Part shown: positions 8,612 through 17,440 of the stretch, in pieces
Layout: every line of letters begins with the position of its first letter
Position numbering within the stretch: the stretch's first letter is position 1
NCBI RefSeq assembly: GCF_023380265.1
Contig: NZ_CP093366.1
Location: forward strand, 124,001 to 188,000
Direction: 5' to 3'
DNA: 64,000 nucleotides
DNA from: Bombilactobacillus folatiphilus
Lineage (GTDB): Bacteria; Bacillota; Bacilli; Lactobacillales; Lactobacillaceae
Program-made: the position numbers and the translations under genes
Notes under the pieces: model-generated
Seen by the model: the letters and a program-made list of their open reading frames with translations, nothing else
The model's database searches: none
Told to the model about the DNA's origin: nothing

Positions 8612-9272
8612 AAAAATTGCACCATCATTAATGTGTACGGATTTAGGACATGTCGCCCGTGACGTGCAGGCTTTAGATGCTGCGGGCGTGGATTATTATC
8701 ATATTGATATCATGGACGGTAGTTTTGTGCCAAATTTCACTTTGGGACCAGATTTCATTCAGGCGGTTCGCAAGTTAACCAACAAACCGTTGGATATTCA
8801 TACTATGGTGCAGCAACCGGAGCGTTTTGTGGACTTATTTCAGCAAGCAGGTGCCGATATGATGTCCATTCACGCGGAAGCAACGATGAATTTGCAAGGT
8901 ACACTCACGCAAATTAAAGCTTGTGGCATGCAAGCAGGGGTGGCGATTAATCCCGCCACACCGTTAAGTGTTTTGGATTATGTTTTACCAGTAGCGGATT
9001 ATGTCGTGTTGATGACTGTGAATCCGGGCTTTGCGGGTCAAAAGTTTATCCCCGAAATGTATCAAAAAATTGCACAGCTGAAACAAAAAATTACTGATTT
9101 ACATTTAACGACTAAAATTGAGGTTGACGGTAATTTGGGTGCCCAAACCATTCCACAGTGTGTCAAAGCCGGTGCCGATTGGTTCGTTGGTGGCACCAGT
9201 TCGGTTTATCGCGCAAGAGCTTCGTTGGCGGACAATGTTGCCCAAACCCGGCAATGGTTGGAGGTTAAATAA
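8604..9272 (+). CDS. rpe: ribulose-phosphate 3-epimerase
   Basis: A 222-residue TIM-barrel enzyme that interconverts ribulose 5-phosphate and xylulose 5-phosphate in the pentose phosphate pathway. Signatures are IAPSLMCTDLGH at the N-terminus, HIDIMDGSFVPNFTLGPD (metal and catalytic Asp), VNPGFAGQKFIP and EVDGNLG. I chose the ATG at 8604 because a GGAGG box lies 5 nt upstream; a longer frame opens at 8574 without a good box. It overlaps the rbsR end by 8 nt and abuts rbsK. Its place in the ribose operon suggests it channels ribose carbon towards phosphoketolase (inference). Confidence 0.9.
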   Translation: MTKKIAPSLMCTDLGHVARDVQALDAAGVDYYHIDIMDGSFVPNFTLGPDFIQAVRKLTNKPLDIHTMVQQPERFVDLFQQAGADMMSIHAEATMNLQGTLTQIKACGMQAGVAINPATPLSVLDYVLPVADYVVLMTVNPGFAGQKFIPEMYQKIAQLKQKITDLHLTTKIEVDGNLGAQTIPQCVKAGADWFVGGTSSVYRARASLADNVAQTRQWLEVK

Positions 9273-10172
9273 ATGAAATATGATGTGGCAGTTTTAGGCA
9301 GTATCAATGTTGATATTAAAGCACAAATCAGTCAATATCCCGAATATGGTGCGACGGCGACCGCTAAAAGTGTGGTTACCTTACCTGGCGGCAAGGGCGC
9401 GAATCAAGCAATTGGGGTGGCGCGGCTCGGGGGCAAACTTGCTTTCATGGGTTCCGTCGGTCAAGATGCCAGCGGTCAACAAATGTTACAAAATTTAACT
9501 AATTTTAGAATTGACACCAAGTATATCAAGCAAAGTCCAGATGCAGGCACCGGCAGTTTTATCGTGTGGTTGGATGATGACGGTGAGAATACGATGGTGG
9601 GTACACTGGGAGCGAATGCCAGTTTAACGGCGGCCGATATCGACAGGGCGATGCAGGAAATTGAAGCCCCCGTCTTATTACTACAAATGGAAACCAGTCG
9701 CGAATCAATCATGGCGGCTCTGAAACAGGCGCAACAAAAAGGCATGTTTGTCATTTTGGATCCCGCACCCGCTGATAATTATTTTGAGGAAGCTTTGCAA
9801 TACGCTGATTGTGTGACGCCCAATGCGCAGGAAACACAAAAAATTAGTGGTGTGCAGGTGACTGATCAACAAAGTGCGTTGCAAGCAGCGAAAGTGATTG
9901 CCGCTAAAGGTGTGCCCAATGTGATTGTTAAAATGGGCAGTCAAGGTAATTTAGTTTATCAAAATGGCAAGGTGGATTATGTGGCTGCTCACAAGGTTCA
10001 AGCGGTGGATACTTTGGGCGCGGGCGATACCTTTGCTGCTGGCATGGCGGTCAGTTATGCGAAAAATCAAGACTTGTTGGCGGCAGTGGAATATGGCAAC
10101 AAGGCGGCGGCCATTAAAGTCAGTCGCACCGGTGGTCAAAAGTCGATGCCGACCGCTGCAGAAATGCAATAA
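9273..10172 (+). CDS. rbsK: ribokinase
   Basis: A 299-residue PfkB-family sugar kinase that phosphorylates ribose to ribose 5-phosphate with ATP. The N-terminal NVDIKAQI and LPGGKGANQAIGVARLGG motifs bind the sugar, and the C-terminal VDTLGAGDTFAAGMAV motif carries the catalytic Asp and the anion hole. The length is normal for the family. The ATG follows the epimerase stop directly (TAA then ATG). There is no rbsD pyranase and no ribose ABC or RbsU transporter here, so uptake may rest on the divergent EIIC-like protein. Confidence 0.92.
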   Translation: MKYDVAVLGSINVDIKAQISQYPEYGATATAKSVVTLPGGKGANQAIGVARLGGKLAFMGSVGQDASGQQMLQNLTNFRIDTKYIKQSPDAGTGSFIVWLDDDGENTMVGTLGANASLTAADIDRAMQEIEAPVLLLQMETSRESIMAALKQAQQKGMFVILDPAPADNYFEEALQYADCVTPNAQETQKISGVQVTDQQSALQAAKVIAAKGVPNVIVKMGSQGNLVYQNGKVDYVAAHKVQAVDTLGAGDTFAAGMAVSYAKNQDLLAAVEYGNKAAAIKVSRTGGQKSMPTAAEMQ

Positions 10173-10193
10173 AACTTAATCATTAATTCGAGA

Positions 10194-10222
10194 GCAGGGT
10201 CGTGATGGCGATCCTGTTTTTT
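10194..10222 (+). terminator. intrinsic terminator after rbsK
   Basis: A stem, CAGGGTCG with CGATCCTG (one G-U pair), followed by six T residues, 22 nt after the rbsK stop. Confidence 0.75.
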
Positions 10223-10311
10223 GAGTTGCGGCAGAAAATTATGTATACATTTTGAGTAAAGACTAAGTAACGTCGAAAGGCGGGCGCGGTCTTTTTTTGT
10301 TCAATTGCAGA

Positions 10312-10635
10312 TTAAGCATATTTGTCAGCCCAAATGTTCATATCTGTAAAAATACACTTCAAACTCTTCCCCTTTTCAGTCAAATTATATGTACTTTGTT
10401 GAGAGAGAGAATTTGTTTCTTTAATTATTATATTTTCTTTTTCTAGTGTTTTCAGACTATGCGCCAAAGATCTTGGATTCAGCCCCGGTAAAGATCTGAG
10501 CAATGTTCCGAAATGGTTATTACCGTTAGAAATTTCTATCCAGATGTTGAATATCCATTTGCCCTTTAAAATATGGATTACATGGATAACACTTGCTAGA
10601 TTACATTTGATAGTATTTTTTTTATTTTCCCCCAT
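10312..10635 (-). CDS. HxlR-family transcriptional regulator
   Basis: A 107-residue winged-helix protein of the HxlR family: an N-terminal Cys (residue 12), then a LKGKWIFNIW helix, a recognition region with LPGLNPRSLAHSLKTLEKENII, and a wing ending YNLTEKGKSL. Family members sense redox, electrophile or aromatic signals and often repress a divergent gene. Here the divergent gene is a 14-TM efflux transporter, and a 16-bp perfect inverted repeat lies between them. The start has an AGAGG box. Local base composition is more AT-rich than in the ribose genes. Confidence 0.8.
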   Translation of the reverse strand: MGENKKNTIKCNLASVIHVIHILKGKWIFNIWIEISNGNNHFGTLLRSLPGLNPRSLAHSLKTLEKENIIIKETNSLSQQSTYNLTEKGKSLKCIFTDMNIWADKYA

Positions 10636-10731
10636 TTGATACCTCTTCTTCCTACTATAAAAAAATTCCGTACTTTAATTATATTTTGTTTGCATTAATA
10701 TTAAAACATGCATTGTGTTGATATTTTAATC

Positions 10732-10770
10732 ATATTATTTATTTATTGTCAATTAATAAATAAATAATAT
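10732..10770. promoter_or_regulatory. perfect AT-rich 16-bp inverted repeat, operator candidate
   Basis: The left arm ATATTATTTATTTATT (10732-10747) and its exact reverse complement (10755-10770) flank a 7-nt centre. It lies between the divergent HxlR and MFS genes, where a shared operator is expected. It could also simply be an AT-rich cruciform. Confidence 0.5.
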
Positions 10771-10849
10771 TGCAAAAAATGTAGATACACAAATTTTGAT
10801 AGGAACAATTTTCTGAAGTGTTGAATAAAGTGATTTTGGGGGAATAGAG

Positions 10850-12310
10850 ATGCAAACTAAGCATAAGTCAATTATTATGGTAGCCATTTTTATAGCAACA
10901 TTTATGACTTCCATTGAAACAACTATTATTACAACGGCAATGCCGACGATTGTTAGTGATTTGCATGGTCTAGCACTGCAAAGCTGGATTTTTACCATAT
11001 ATTTATTAACAACTTCCGTTACCACGCCCATTTATGGAAAATTATCGGATCAAATTGGTCGAAAACCCATTTTTTTGACAGGGATTGCTTTATTTGCGCT
11101 GGGTTCATTATTGAGTGGTTTGTCGCCGAATATGATCATTTTAACAGCTGCCCGTTTTATTCAAGGTTTAGGGGCTGGAGCAGTTCTTCCAATAACTAAC
11201 ACGATTATTGCTGATCTATTTGAATTCGAGAAAAGATCCACGGGTTTAGCATTTAACAATACTGCGTGGGGCATATCGGCTTTGGCGGGTCCTGTAGTGG
11301 GGGGCTTTATAGTTGATAAATTGAGCTGGCATTGGGTATTTTTCATCAATGTTCCCTTAGGAGTTATTGTCTTCATTATTATTGCGACGATGTACACTGA
11401 AAAATTAAATAGTAATATAAAGCACATCAATATTGATTATATCGGGATTGTGACTTTGTCTTTGGCAATTTTAAGTCTCTTATTTATTTTTCAGGATTTA
11501 CAAAATAGTTCCATTAAAATGTTTTTGATTATTATCTTGTTTCTTGTTTTTATATTGTCCACCATCATGTTTATTTACCGGGAAAAGAAAACCAATGATC
11601 CATTAATTAATTTAACCATTTTCAAGAATAGAACTTTTTCAGCACAAATTGCCACAGCATTTTTGCTCAGTGGAGCACAATTTGGCTTTCAGATATACTT
11701 TCCAACTTGGCTACAATCAATTTATCGAGCACCCGCTTCACTAGCTGGTCTGGTTGTCTCGCCTAGTCCGATTATGTGGTTGGTTGCTTCATTTTTTGTA
11801 GGGTCATTAGTCAAGCGTTTGGCACCTAAATATATTAATTTAATCTTTGTCAGTATTATGGCGCTTGGTTTTGTAGTTATTTTGCGTACTAGTGTGGATA
11901 GCAAGATGATTTTGTTTTATGTAATTTCTGGAATTTCAGGTGTTTGTTTGGGGACAGTCATTACGACAAATACAGTTGTCTCGCAGCAAGTAATTGATCA
12001 ATCGCAATTGGGAACGGCCTCTTCAATGTTGACACTAGGCCGAACTATGGGGCAAACAATTATGACCGGCATTTATGGTCTGGTGTTTAATTATGCCTTA
12101 GACAAAGGAATTCAAAATAAGTCGGGTGTTTCACAAACAGTATTGAATAAATTTATTGATAACTCGGCTCAGATAGCAGCATCAACCAGACATGCTTTGA
12201 ACCAAATTATGTTAAATGCGCAACATCAAGTGTTTTATATTGTTATTTTTGTTTTAATAATTGCGCTCGTTATTAATGTTTTTGATAATCAGAAAACTAA
12301 ATTAATTTAA
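10850..12310 (+). CDS. DHA2-family multidrug MFS transporter
   Basis: A 486-residue protein with about 14 membrane segments, the DHA2 (EmrB/QacA) drug:proton antiporter pattern. Motif A is GKLSDQIGRKPIFLTG after segment 2, and motif C is visible in WGISALAGPVVGGF in segment 5. The N-terminus carries the MTSIETTIITTAMPTI sequence typical of the family. A GGGGGAA box precedes the ATG. It is divergent from the HxlR regulator, its likely controller. The substrate is unknown; cationic drugs or toxic metabolites are plausible. Confidence 0.88.
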   Translation: MQTKHKSIIMVAIFIATFMTSIETTIITTAMPTIVSDLHGLALQSWIFTIYLLTTSVTTPIYGKLSDQIGRKPIFLTGIALFALGSLLSGLSPNMIILTAARFIQGLGAGAVLPITNTIIADLFEFEKRSTGLAFNNTAWGISALAGPVVGGFIVDKLSWHWVFFINVPLGVIVFIIIATMYTEKLNSNIKHINIDYIGIVTLSLAILSLLFIFQDLQNSSIKMFLIIILFLVFILSTIMFIYREKKTNDPLINLTIFKNRTFSAQIATAFLLSGAQFGFQIYFPTWLQSIYRAPASLAGLVVSPSPIMWLVASFFVGSLVKRLAPKYINLIFVSIMALGFVVILRTSVDSKMILFYVISGISGVCLGTVITTNTVVSQQVIDQSQLGTASSMLTLGRTMGQTIMTGIYGLVFNYALDKGIQNKSGVSQTVLNKFIDNSAQIAASTRHALNQIMLNAQHQVFYIVIFVLIIALVINVFDNQKTKLI

Positions 12311-12390
12311 ATTGAAACGTTTATAATTTAAATTGACTGGGGAATGGGAAACATGTATTGAAGATATATTTGATCTTATGTAAACTAAAA

Positions 12391-12430
12391 AAAGCTCCAT
12401 TTCGACTTCAAATCGAAATGAAGTTTTTTA
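12391..12430. terminator. bidirectional terminator between MFS gene and nrdF
   Basis: A stem, CTCCATTTCGA with TCGAAATGAAG (one mismatch), with T-runs on both strands. It overlaps the last codon of nrdF. Confidence 0.7.
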
Positions 12431-13402
12431 ATTATTATTACGGCCAATGTCGTAATCAGACTCTTTCATGGCCGACACGCGTCCTAATAAATAACCATTG
12501 CCGACTTGCGAGAAAAAGTCGTGATTATTCGTTCCTGTCGAAATGCCGTTCATCACGATCGGATTAACGTTTTCGGCTGTGCCATCAGGAAACAAGGGAT
12601 TTTGTCCGAGATTCATGAGCGCTTTGTTAGCGTTATAACGCAAGAATCGGTTCACATCATCGGTCCAGCCAATCTCATCGTACAATTGCGCGGTATATTT
12701 TTCCTCATTGTCATACAGCTCATATAATAAATTATACATCCAATCTTGGAATTTTTCTTGTTCCGCGTGAGAGAGTTCTTGGAAGCCGAGCTGAAATTTG
12801 TAACCAATATAAGTGCCGTGGACAGATTCATCACGAATAATTAACTTGATGATTTCTGCGACATTTGTCAATTTATTATTGCCGAGATAATACAGTGGCG
12901 TATAAAAACCTGAGTAGAACAGGAAAGTTTCCAAGAAGACAGAAGCAACTTTCTTTTCGAGGGGTTGCCCAGTTTGATAGATTTGATTGACCACTTCTGC
13001 TTTCTTTTGTAGAAATTCATTGTGATTCGTCCAATCAAAGATTTCGTTGATTTCTTCGGCTGTATTGAGCGTGCTAAAAATTGATGAATAACTTTTGGCA
13101 TGGACGGATTCCATGAATTGAATATTATTAAATACGGCGATTTCTTCAGGTGTGCGGGCATCTTTGCGTAAGACTTCCGCGCCATCTTGGGATTGCAAAG
13201 TATCGAGTAAAGTTAAGCCGCCAAATACGTGTCCCACCACGGTGTGCTCAATTTCACTTAATCCACGCCAATCGTCGCGATCGTTGGATAGTGGAATCCG
13301 TGTGTCCAGCCAGAATTGTTCCGTCAATTTTTCCCAGGTGGCTTTATCAACTTGATCTTCAATTTGATTCCAATTAATTGCTTCGTAGTACGTTTTAACC
13401 AT
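12428..13402 (-). CDS. nrdF: ribonucleotide reductase class Ib, beta subunit
   Basis: A 324-residue small subunit that carries the dimetal-tyrosyl radical cofactor. Metal-ligand motifs are visible: QFMESVHAKSYS (Glu/His pair next to the radical region) and IRDESVHGTYIGY (second Glu/His pair). The N-terminus YYEAINWNQIEDQVDKATWE is typical of NrdF. It is the last gene of nrdH-I-E-F, 18 nt after nrdE, and provides the radical to NrdE for deoxynucleotide synthesis, with NrdI helping assemble a manganese cofactor (family knowledge). The length is normal. Confidence 0.95.
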   Translation of the reverse strand: MVKTYYEAINWNQIEDQVDKATWEKLTEQFWLDTRIPLSNDRDDWRGLSEIEHTVVGHVFGGLTLLDTLQSQDGAEVLRKDARTPEEIAVFNNIQFMESVHAKSYSSIFSTLNTAEEINEIFDWTNHNEFLQKKAEVVNQIYQTGQPLEKKVASVFLETFLFYSGFYTPLYYLGNNKLTNVAEIIKLIIRDESVHGTYIGYKFQLGFQELSHAEQEKFQDWMYNLLYELYDNEEKYTAQLYDEIGWTDDVNRFLRYNANKALMNLGQNPLFPDGTAENVNPIVMNGISTGTNNHDFFSQVGNGYLLGRVSAMKESDYDIGRNNN

Positions 13403-13420
13403 TTGGCTCTCCTTTTTTGC

Positions 13421-15595
13421 TTAAATTGAACAGCTTTCACATTCGTTGACACCTACTTCGGAACTATCATCGGTAAAAGTGCGCACATAATATAAGGACT
13501 TAATTCCTTTGTAATAAGCGTAATTGCGCAGAATTGTCAAGTCACGCGTTGTTTGCTTATTTTCCTCATCAGGTGTCTTCCATTCATACATGCCCTCAGG
13601 AATGGTGGAGCGAATGAATAAAGTCAAGCTCAAGCCTTGATCGACATGTTCTTGCGCGGCAGCATAGGTGTTAATCACTTTACGCATGTCGGTGTCATAA
13701 GCTGAACGATAGTAAGGAATCGTATCATTAGCCATTTTTGGTGCGGGGAAATATAATTTGCCATTCTTTTTTTCTTGGCGTTCTTCCACCAACCATGTAA
13801 TCGGCTGTAAACTGGCGCTGGTGTCGTCAATATAAGAAATCGATCCCGTGGGCGCGACTGCTAAGCGATTTTGATTGTATAAGCCAGTGGCTTGCACTTT
13901 GTGTTGTAATAGTTCCCAATCTTTGGGCGTTGGTACAAAAATGTCCGCGAATAATTGTTGAACCACAGGATCTTTGGGGGCAAAGCTGTGTTGTGTATAT
14001 TTAGTGAAATATTGACCATTAGCGTATTGTGATTTGGCAAAATTATGAAACATTGTATGTCGTTCACGGGCAAGCTGATTGCTTTCAACCAGGGTCCAAT
14101 AATTCAATAACATAAAATAAACATTCGTGAATTCTAGCGCTTGTGGTGAACCATATTCGATGTGCTGGGTGGCTAAATAGGTGTGCAAACCCATAGCGCC
14201 CAAGCCGATTGAATGACTAAGCTTATTGCCCTTGCGAATGGAAGGCACAGCATCAATTTGGGAATGATCCGACACAAAAGTCAACGCCCGTGTCATGGCT
14301 CGCACCGATTGACCCAAATCAGGACTAGCCATCAATTGGGGAATATTAGTGGAACCGAGGTTGCAACTCACATCGGTCCCCATTTTGACGTATTCTTGCT
14401 TGTCGTTGAGAATTGACGGCGTTTGGACTTGCTGAATTTCGGAGCATAAATTGCTCATGATAATTTTGCCATCAATTGGATTATCACGGTTGACGGTATC
14501 AATATTAAGAATGTAGGGATAACCTGATTCTTGTTGCAATTTGCTGATTTCTAATTCCAAATCCCGTGCCTTGATTTTATATTTCTTGATTTGCGGATTG
14601 GCCACCAAATGATCATATTCTTTAGTGATATCTACGTAGGAAAAAGGCGTTTGGTACACGCGTTCAACACTGTATGGACTGAACAAATACATATCAGCAT
14701 CTTGACGCACGAGTTCATAATATTTATCCGGCACAATGATGCCAAGTGATAAAGTTTTTACCCGAATTTTCTCATCGGCGTTTTCTTTTTTAGCAGACAA
14801 AAAATCAATAATATCGGGATGAAAGACGTTCAAATAAACAGCGCCGGCACCTTGGCGTTGCCCCAGTTGGTTACTGTAACTGAAACTATCTTCTAATAGT
14901 TTCATCACTGGCAAAACGCCGCTAGATAAGTTCTCCACGCCCTTAATCGGCGCCCCCGCTTCACGTAAATTGGACAGAGTAATCCCCACACCGCCACCAA
15001 TGCGGGAAAGTTGCAACGCACTATTAATAGCGCGGCCAATTGAATTCATATCGTCAGTCGTTTGAATCAAAAAGCATGACACGAATTCACCACGTCGCTT
15101 TTTACCAGCATTCAAAAAGGTTGGCGTTGCCGGCTGATAGCGTTGATGAATCATTTCGTCGGCTAATTGCTGGGCCAATTGTTCGTTGCCATCTGCGAAA
15201 TACAAGGCATTATTGAGAACCCGCAGTTCATAATTTTCTAAATAATAGTTACCATCGTTGGTTTTTAAAGCATACTGATTATAAAATTTGTAAGCTGCCA
15301 TGAAAGATTTAAATTGAAAATGTTGATCTAATAGATATTGGTAAAGCTGTTGGATAAAAGCTTTCGAATATTTTTTAAAAAAAGCACCTTCCAAATAATC
15401 GTTTTGAACCAGATTGGTTAAATGATCAAGCACATCAGGCAAAATCTTGGTGTTCGGTGTCACATTTTCTTGCCAAAATGCGGTCAGGGCTTCTTGATCT
15501 TTGGCTAAGGGAATGTGACCATCGACGGGGATATTTAATTCATTGTTTAGCTTGAAATAGTGAACTTTAGCGATATCAATGTTGTTTAGACTCAA
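13421..15595 (-). CDS. nrdE: ribonucleotide reductase class Ib, alpha subunit
   Basis: The catalytic subunit that reduces ribonucleoside diphosphates. It shows GEFVSCFLIQTTDDMNSI (substrate Cys), NLCSEIQQVQTPS (active-site Cys), and the C-terminal redoxin-reactive tail ECESCSI. The start is ambiguous. The TTG at 15595 gives an N-terminus (SLNNIDIAKVHYFKLNNE) that lines up with usual NrdE starts, whereas an in-frame ATG at 15628 would add 11 residues read from the nrdI region; neither has a clear ribosome site. In both cases it overlaps the end of nrdI, pointing to translational coupling. NrdH reduces the tail cysteines. Confidence 0.93.
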   Translation of the reverse strand: MSLNNIDIAKVHYFKLNNELNIPVDGHIPLAKDQEALTAFWQENVTPNTKILPDVLDHLTNLVQNDYLEGAFFKKYSKAFIQQLYQYLLDQHFQFKSFMAAYKFYNQYALKTNDGNYYLENYELRVLNNALYFADGNEQLAQQLADEMIHQRYQPATPTFLNAGKKRRGEFVSCFLIQTTDDMNSIGRAINSALQLSRIGGGVGITLSNLREAGAPIKGVENLSSGVLPVMKLLEDSFSYSNQLGQRQGAGAVYLNVFHPDIIDFLSAKKENADEKIRVKTLSLGIIVPDKYYELVRQDADMYLFSPYSVERVYQTPFSYVDITKEYDHLVANPQIKKYKIKARDLELEISKLQQESGYPYILNIDTVNRDNPIDGKIIMSNLCSEIQQVQTPSILNDKQEYVKMGTDVSCNLGSTNIPQLMASPDLGQSVRAMTRALTFVSDHSQIDAVPSIRKGNKLSHSIGLGAMGLHTYLATQHIEYGSPQALEFTNVYFMLLNYWTLVESNQLARERHTMFHNFAKSQYANGQYFTKYTQHSFAPKDPVVQQLFADIFVPTPKDWELLQHKVQATGLYNQNRLAVAPTGSISYIDDTSASLQPITWLVEERQEKKNGKLYFPAPKMANDTIPYYRSAYDTDMRKVINTYAAAQEHVDQGLSLTLFIRSTIPEGMYEWKTPDEENKQTTRDLTILRNYAYYKGIKSLYYVRTFTDDSSEVGVNECESCSI

Positions 15596-15953
15596 GTTGT
15601 TCAACCACTTTCTGAAAATTTGCGACATCTGTCAGCGTTCCATTGAATTCATAATCGAAGACCACAGGAACACCCAGCCCTCTGGCGATGTCTTTAGCCG
15701 TGTGAATATACAACTCATTAAAGTTGCGATTACCACTGCCGACAACGCCTACTAGACGTTGAGCATTAGTTTGATACCCCAAAAAATCAATGACAGCGTC
15801 CATCATTTCGTCATCATAGGCGGGCACTGCTAGCAAATATGGGGCACTCATTTGGTGAAAAGGATCCGTATCGTTGATTTCATAGGCGGACAGTTGCGTT
15901 TTTTCGATAAAACGCCGCGTCTGACCGGTGATCGTGTAATAAGCAATCAGCAT
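15576..15953 (-). CDS. nrdI: NrdI flavodoxin-like RNR maturation protein
   Basis: A 125-residue flavodoxin-like protein (LIAYYTITGQTRRFIEK at the FMN phosphate loop, then GVVGSGNRNFNELY). NrdI supplies superoxide or peroxide to build the manganese-tyrosyl cofactor of NrdF (family knowledge). It sits 2 nt after nrdH and overlaps nrdE, within nrdHIEF. Confidence 0.93.
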   Translation of the reverse strand: MLIAYYTITGQTRRFIEKTQLSAYEINDTDPFHQMSAPYLLAVPAYDDEMMDAVIDFLGYQTNAQRLVGVVGSGNRNFNELYIHTAKDIARGLGVPVVFDYEFNGTLTDVANFQKVVEQLESKQH

Positions 15954-15955
15954 GA

Positions 15956-16186
15956 TTACACCAGAGCTTTCAGTTCATCTGGACGAAAACCGACAATGGG
16001 TTGGACGCCATCGGCTATCACGATAGGCACACTTTGAAAGCCTTGCTGTTTTAAAGTTGCTAAAGATTCCGGCTGTTGATTAATGTTCACTTCTTGAAAA
16101 TCAATTTGATGTTCAGTTAAAAAGCGCTTTGTCATCTTGCATTGCATGCAACCATTTTTGGTGTAAATCAATGCTGTTTTTTTCAT
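15956..16186 (-). CDS. nrdH: NrdH glutaredoxin-like redoxin
   Basis: A 76-residue thioredoxin-fold electron donor for class Ib ribonucleotide reductase. The redox motif is CMQCKMTKRFL near residue 14, followed by the NrdH-type stretch FQSVPIVIADG and a C-terminal VGFRPDEL. The start follows a strong AGGAGG box. It is the first gene of the operon; its promoter overlaps an NrdR-like box. Confidence 0.94.
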   Translation of the reverse strand: MKKTALIYTKNGCMQCKMTKRFLTEHQIDFQEVNINQQPESLATLKQQGFQSVPIVIADGVQPIVGFRPDELKALV

Positions 16187-16215
16187 TGCGACGACCTCCT
16201 ATTTGATTAGCACTC

Positions 16216-16284
16216 ATTATAAAACCCAAAATAGGCAAATACAATATATTGTATTTAGTACGATGTCGAACTACATGATAGTGT
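16216..16284 (-). promoter_or_regulatory. nrdHIEF promoter with tandem NrdR-like boxes
   Basis: On the minus strand a -10 TATAAT (16216-16221) and -35 TTGTAT (16239-16244) are spaced 17 nt. A perfect palindrome ACAATATATTGT (16241-16252) overlaps the -35. A second related element ACATGATAGTGT (16273-16284) lies 32 bp further, about three helical turns, the arrangement known for NrdR boxes. NrdR itself is not in this window. Confidence 0.65.
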
Positions 16285-16470
16285 GGTTGATGTACTAGGC
16301 GTTTGTACAATTTAAAAAAATGTCGAACGTTAGTTCTTATATATTTCGAGCAATTTGTCAAGTAAAAAAGCTCTTTTTCTAATGTTAAAATCCGGTTTTC
16401 ATTAATGCGACCCAGACCGAAGTGAGCTATAATAGAACTAATAAATTTATGATGAATTTGGAGAATGTTG

Positions 16471-17091
16471 ATGCATCTTAATTGGAATATTTTGGGAGTA
16501 TTGTGTTGGATCGTGGTTATTTGTCTTGTGGCTGGGATTATTTTTCATACACGGCAACGCCATTTAAAGATGATTGTGGTGCAAAAAAAACATCATTCAC
16601 AGATGAATTGGTTTTTGGATATCATAGAATTTTTAATTGCGTTGATCGCGGTTGGTGGCATGCTTTACGTTACCGTTTTGGATAGAGCGAATGCTAAAGA
16701 TAGTCAACGCATAACACTTAATTACGAAGTTCAACCATTGGTGATGCAGACTAAGAGCAGTCAAGGATACTATGTCCAAGCTAAAGGGGCTGCCGACAAA
16801 AATATAATTCAGTATTATACTTATTGGACTCATGGGGCTAAGTACAGTGTTCCCAGTAATAACGCTTCAGTTGTGGATGGTGACCAATCGATTAGTTTGA
16901 ATGCGAAGAATTATCCGTGGCCGCATACGCGAAAATATGATCAAAAATATCAAAAGGCTTATGTAATTACGATGGTGGCCCATTACAAAAATAATTGGCG
17001 TAACGGTTTGGGGATGCATGTAGGTAGTGTGGCAACTGATTACACATTGATTCGTATTCCATCGAATACTTTCTTACAAATGCTTCCATAA
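16471..17091 (+). CDS. two-TM membrane protein, LVIS_2131-like
   Basis: A 206-residue protein with two N-terminal membrane segments (about residues 6-27 and 50-70) separated by a basic linker, then a 135-residue domain predicted outside the membrane with many Tyr and Asn residues and a WPHTRKYDQKYQKAY motif. It resembles a small lactobacillar family annotated as LVIS_2131-type, function unknown. The ATG at 16471 has TTGGAG at 7 nt, which I prefer over the ATG two codons earlier. It is monocistronic, followed by a terminator. Confidence 0.65.
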   Translation: MHLNWNILGVLCWIVVICLVAGIIFHTRQRHLKMIVVQKKHHSQMNWFLDIIEFLIALIAVGGMLYVTVLDRANAKDSQRITLNYEVQPLVMQTKSSQGYYVQAKGAADKNIIQYYTYWTHGAKYSVPSNNASVVDGDQSISLNAKNYPWPHTRKYDQKYQKAYVITMVAHYKNNWRNGLGMHVGSVATDYTLIRIPSNTFLQMLP

Positions 17092-17136
17092 AAAAGGCTT
17101 CTTAGTCGTTCAAAAGAAGGACCGAGAAGCTTTTTT
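17091..17136. terminator. bidirectional terminator
   Basis: An imperfect stem, AAAAGGCTTCTTAGTC with GACCGAGAAGCTTTTTT, with A-rich and T-rich flanks. It lies between the convergent membrane protein and DUF2187 genes. Confidence 0.75.
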
Positions 17137-17146
17137 ATACTGTTAT

Positions 17147-17362
17147 TTATTTTTTAGCTGGTTTTTTCAGATTTTGTGCATTGACGACAATTTTATGATT
17201 CAATTCAATGACATTATCGTTATCTTGTGGATCATATTGTTCAATATCAATTAAAACGGAATTGGTGTAAAGTTTTTCAACGGTGCCCGTAAAGGGTTGT
17301 TCCATATCTTCTTCAACATGACCTTGTAATTTATCGCCAACTTTAATGTTATCCATCTTCAT
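17147..17362 (-). CDS. DUF2187 family small protein
   Basis: A 71-residue soluble protein of the DUF2187 type, a small beta-barrel (KOW-like) fold: IKVGDKLQGHVEEDMEQPF, then GTVEKLYTNSVLIDIE and a basic tail KKPAKK. The function is unknown; nucleic-acid binding has been suggested for the fold. The ATG at 17362 has a GGGAG box at 9 nt; a TTG further upstream is unlikely. Confidence 0.7.
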   Translation of the reverse strand: MKMDNIKVGDKLQGHVEEDMEQPFTGTVEKLYTNSVLIDIEQYDPQDNDNVIELNHKIVVNAQNLKKPAKK

Positions 17363-17440
17363 AATGCGCAACTCCCTTCACTAAAACAATCTTTATCATA
17401 AGCGATAAAGCCTAATTTGACAATTATTTGGAGTAAATCA

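Noticed and set aside
10233..10300. Second terminator after rbsK (AAAGAC with GTCTTT near a T-run)
   Set aside because: The stem is short with a large unpaired centre; the hairpin at 10194-10222 already explains termination.
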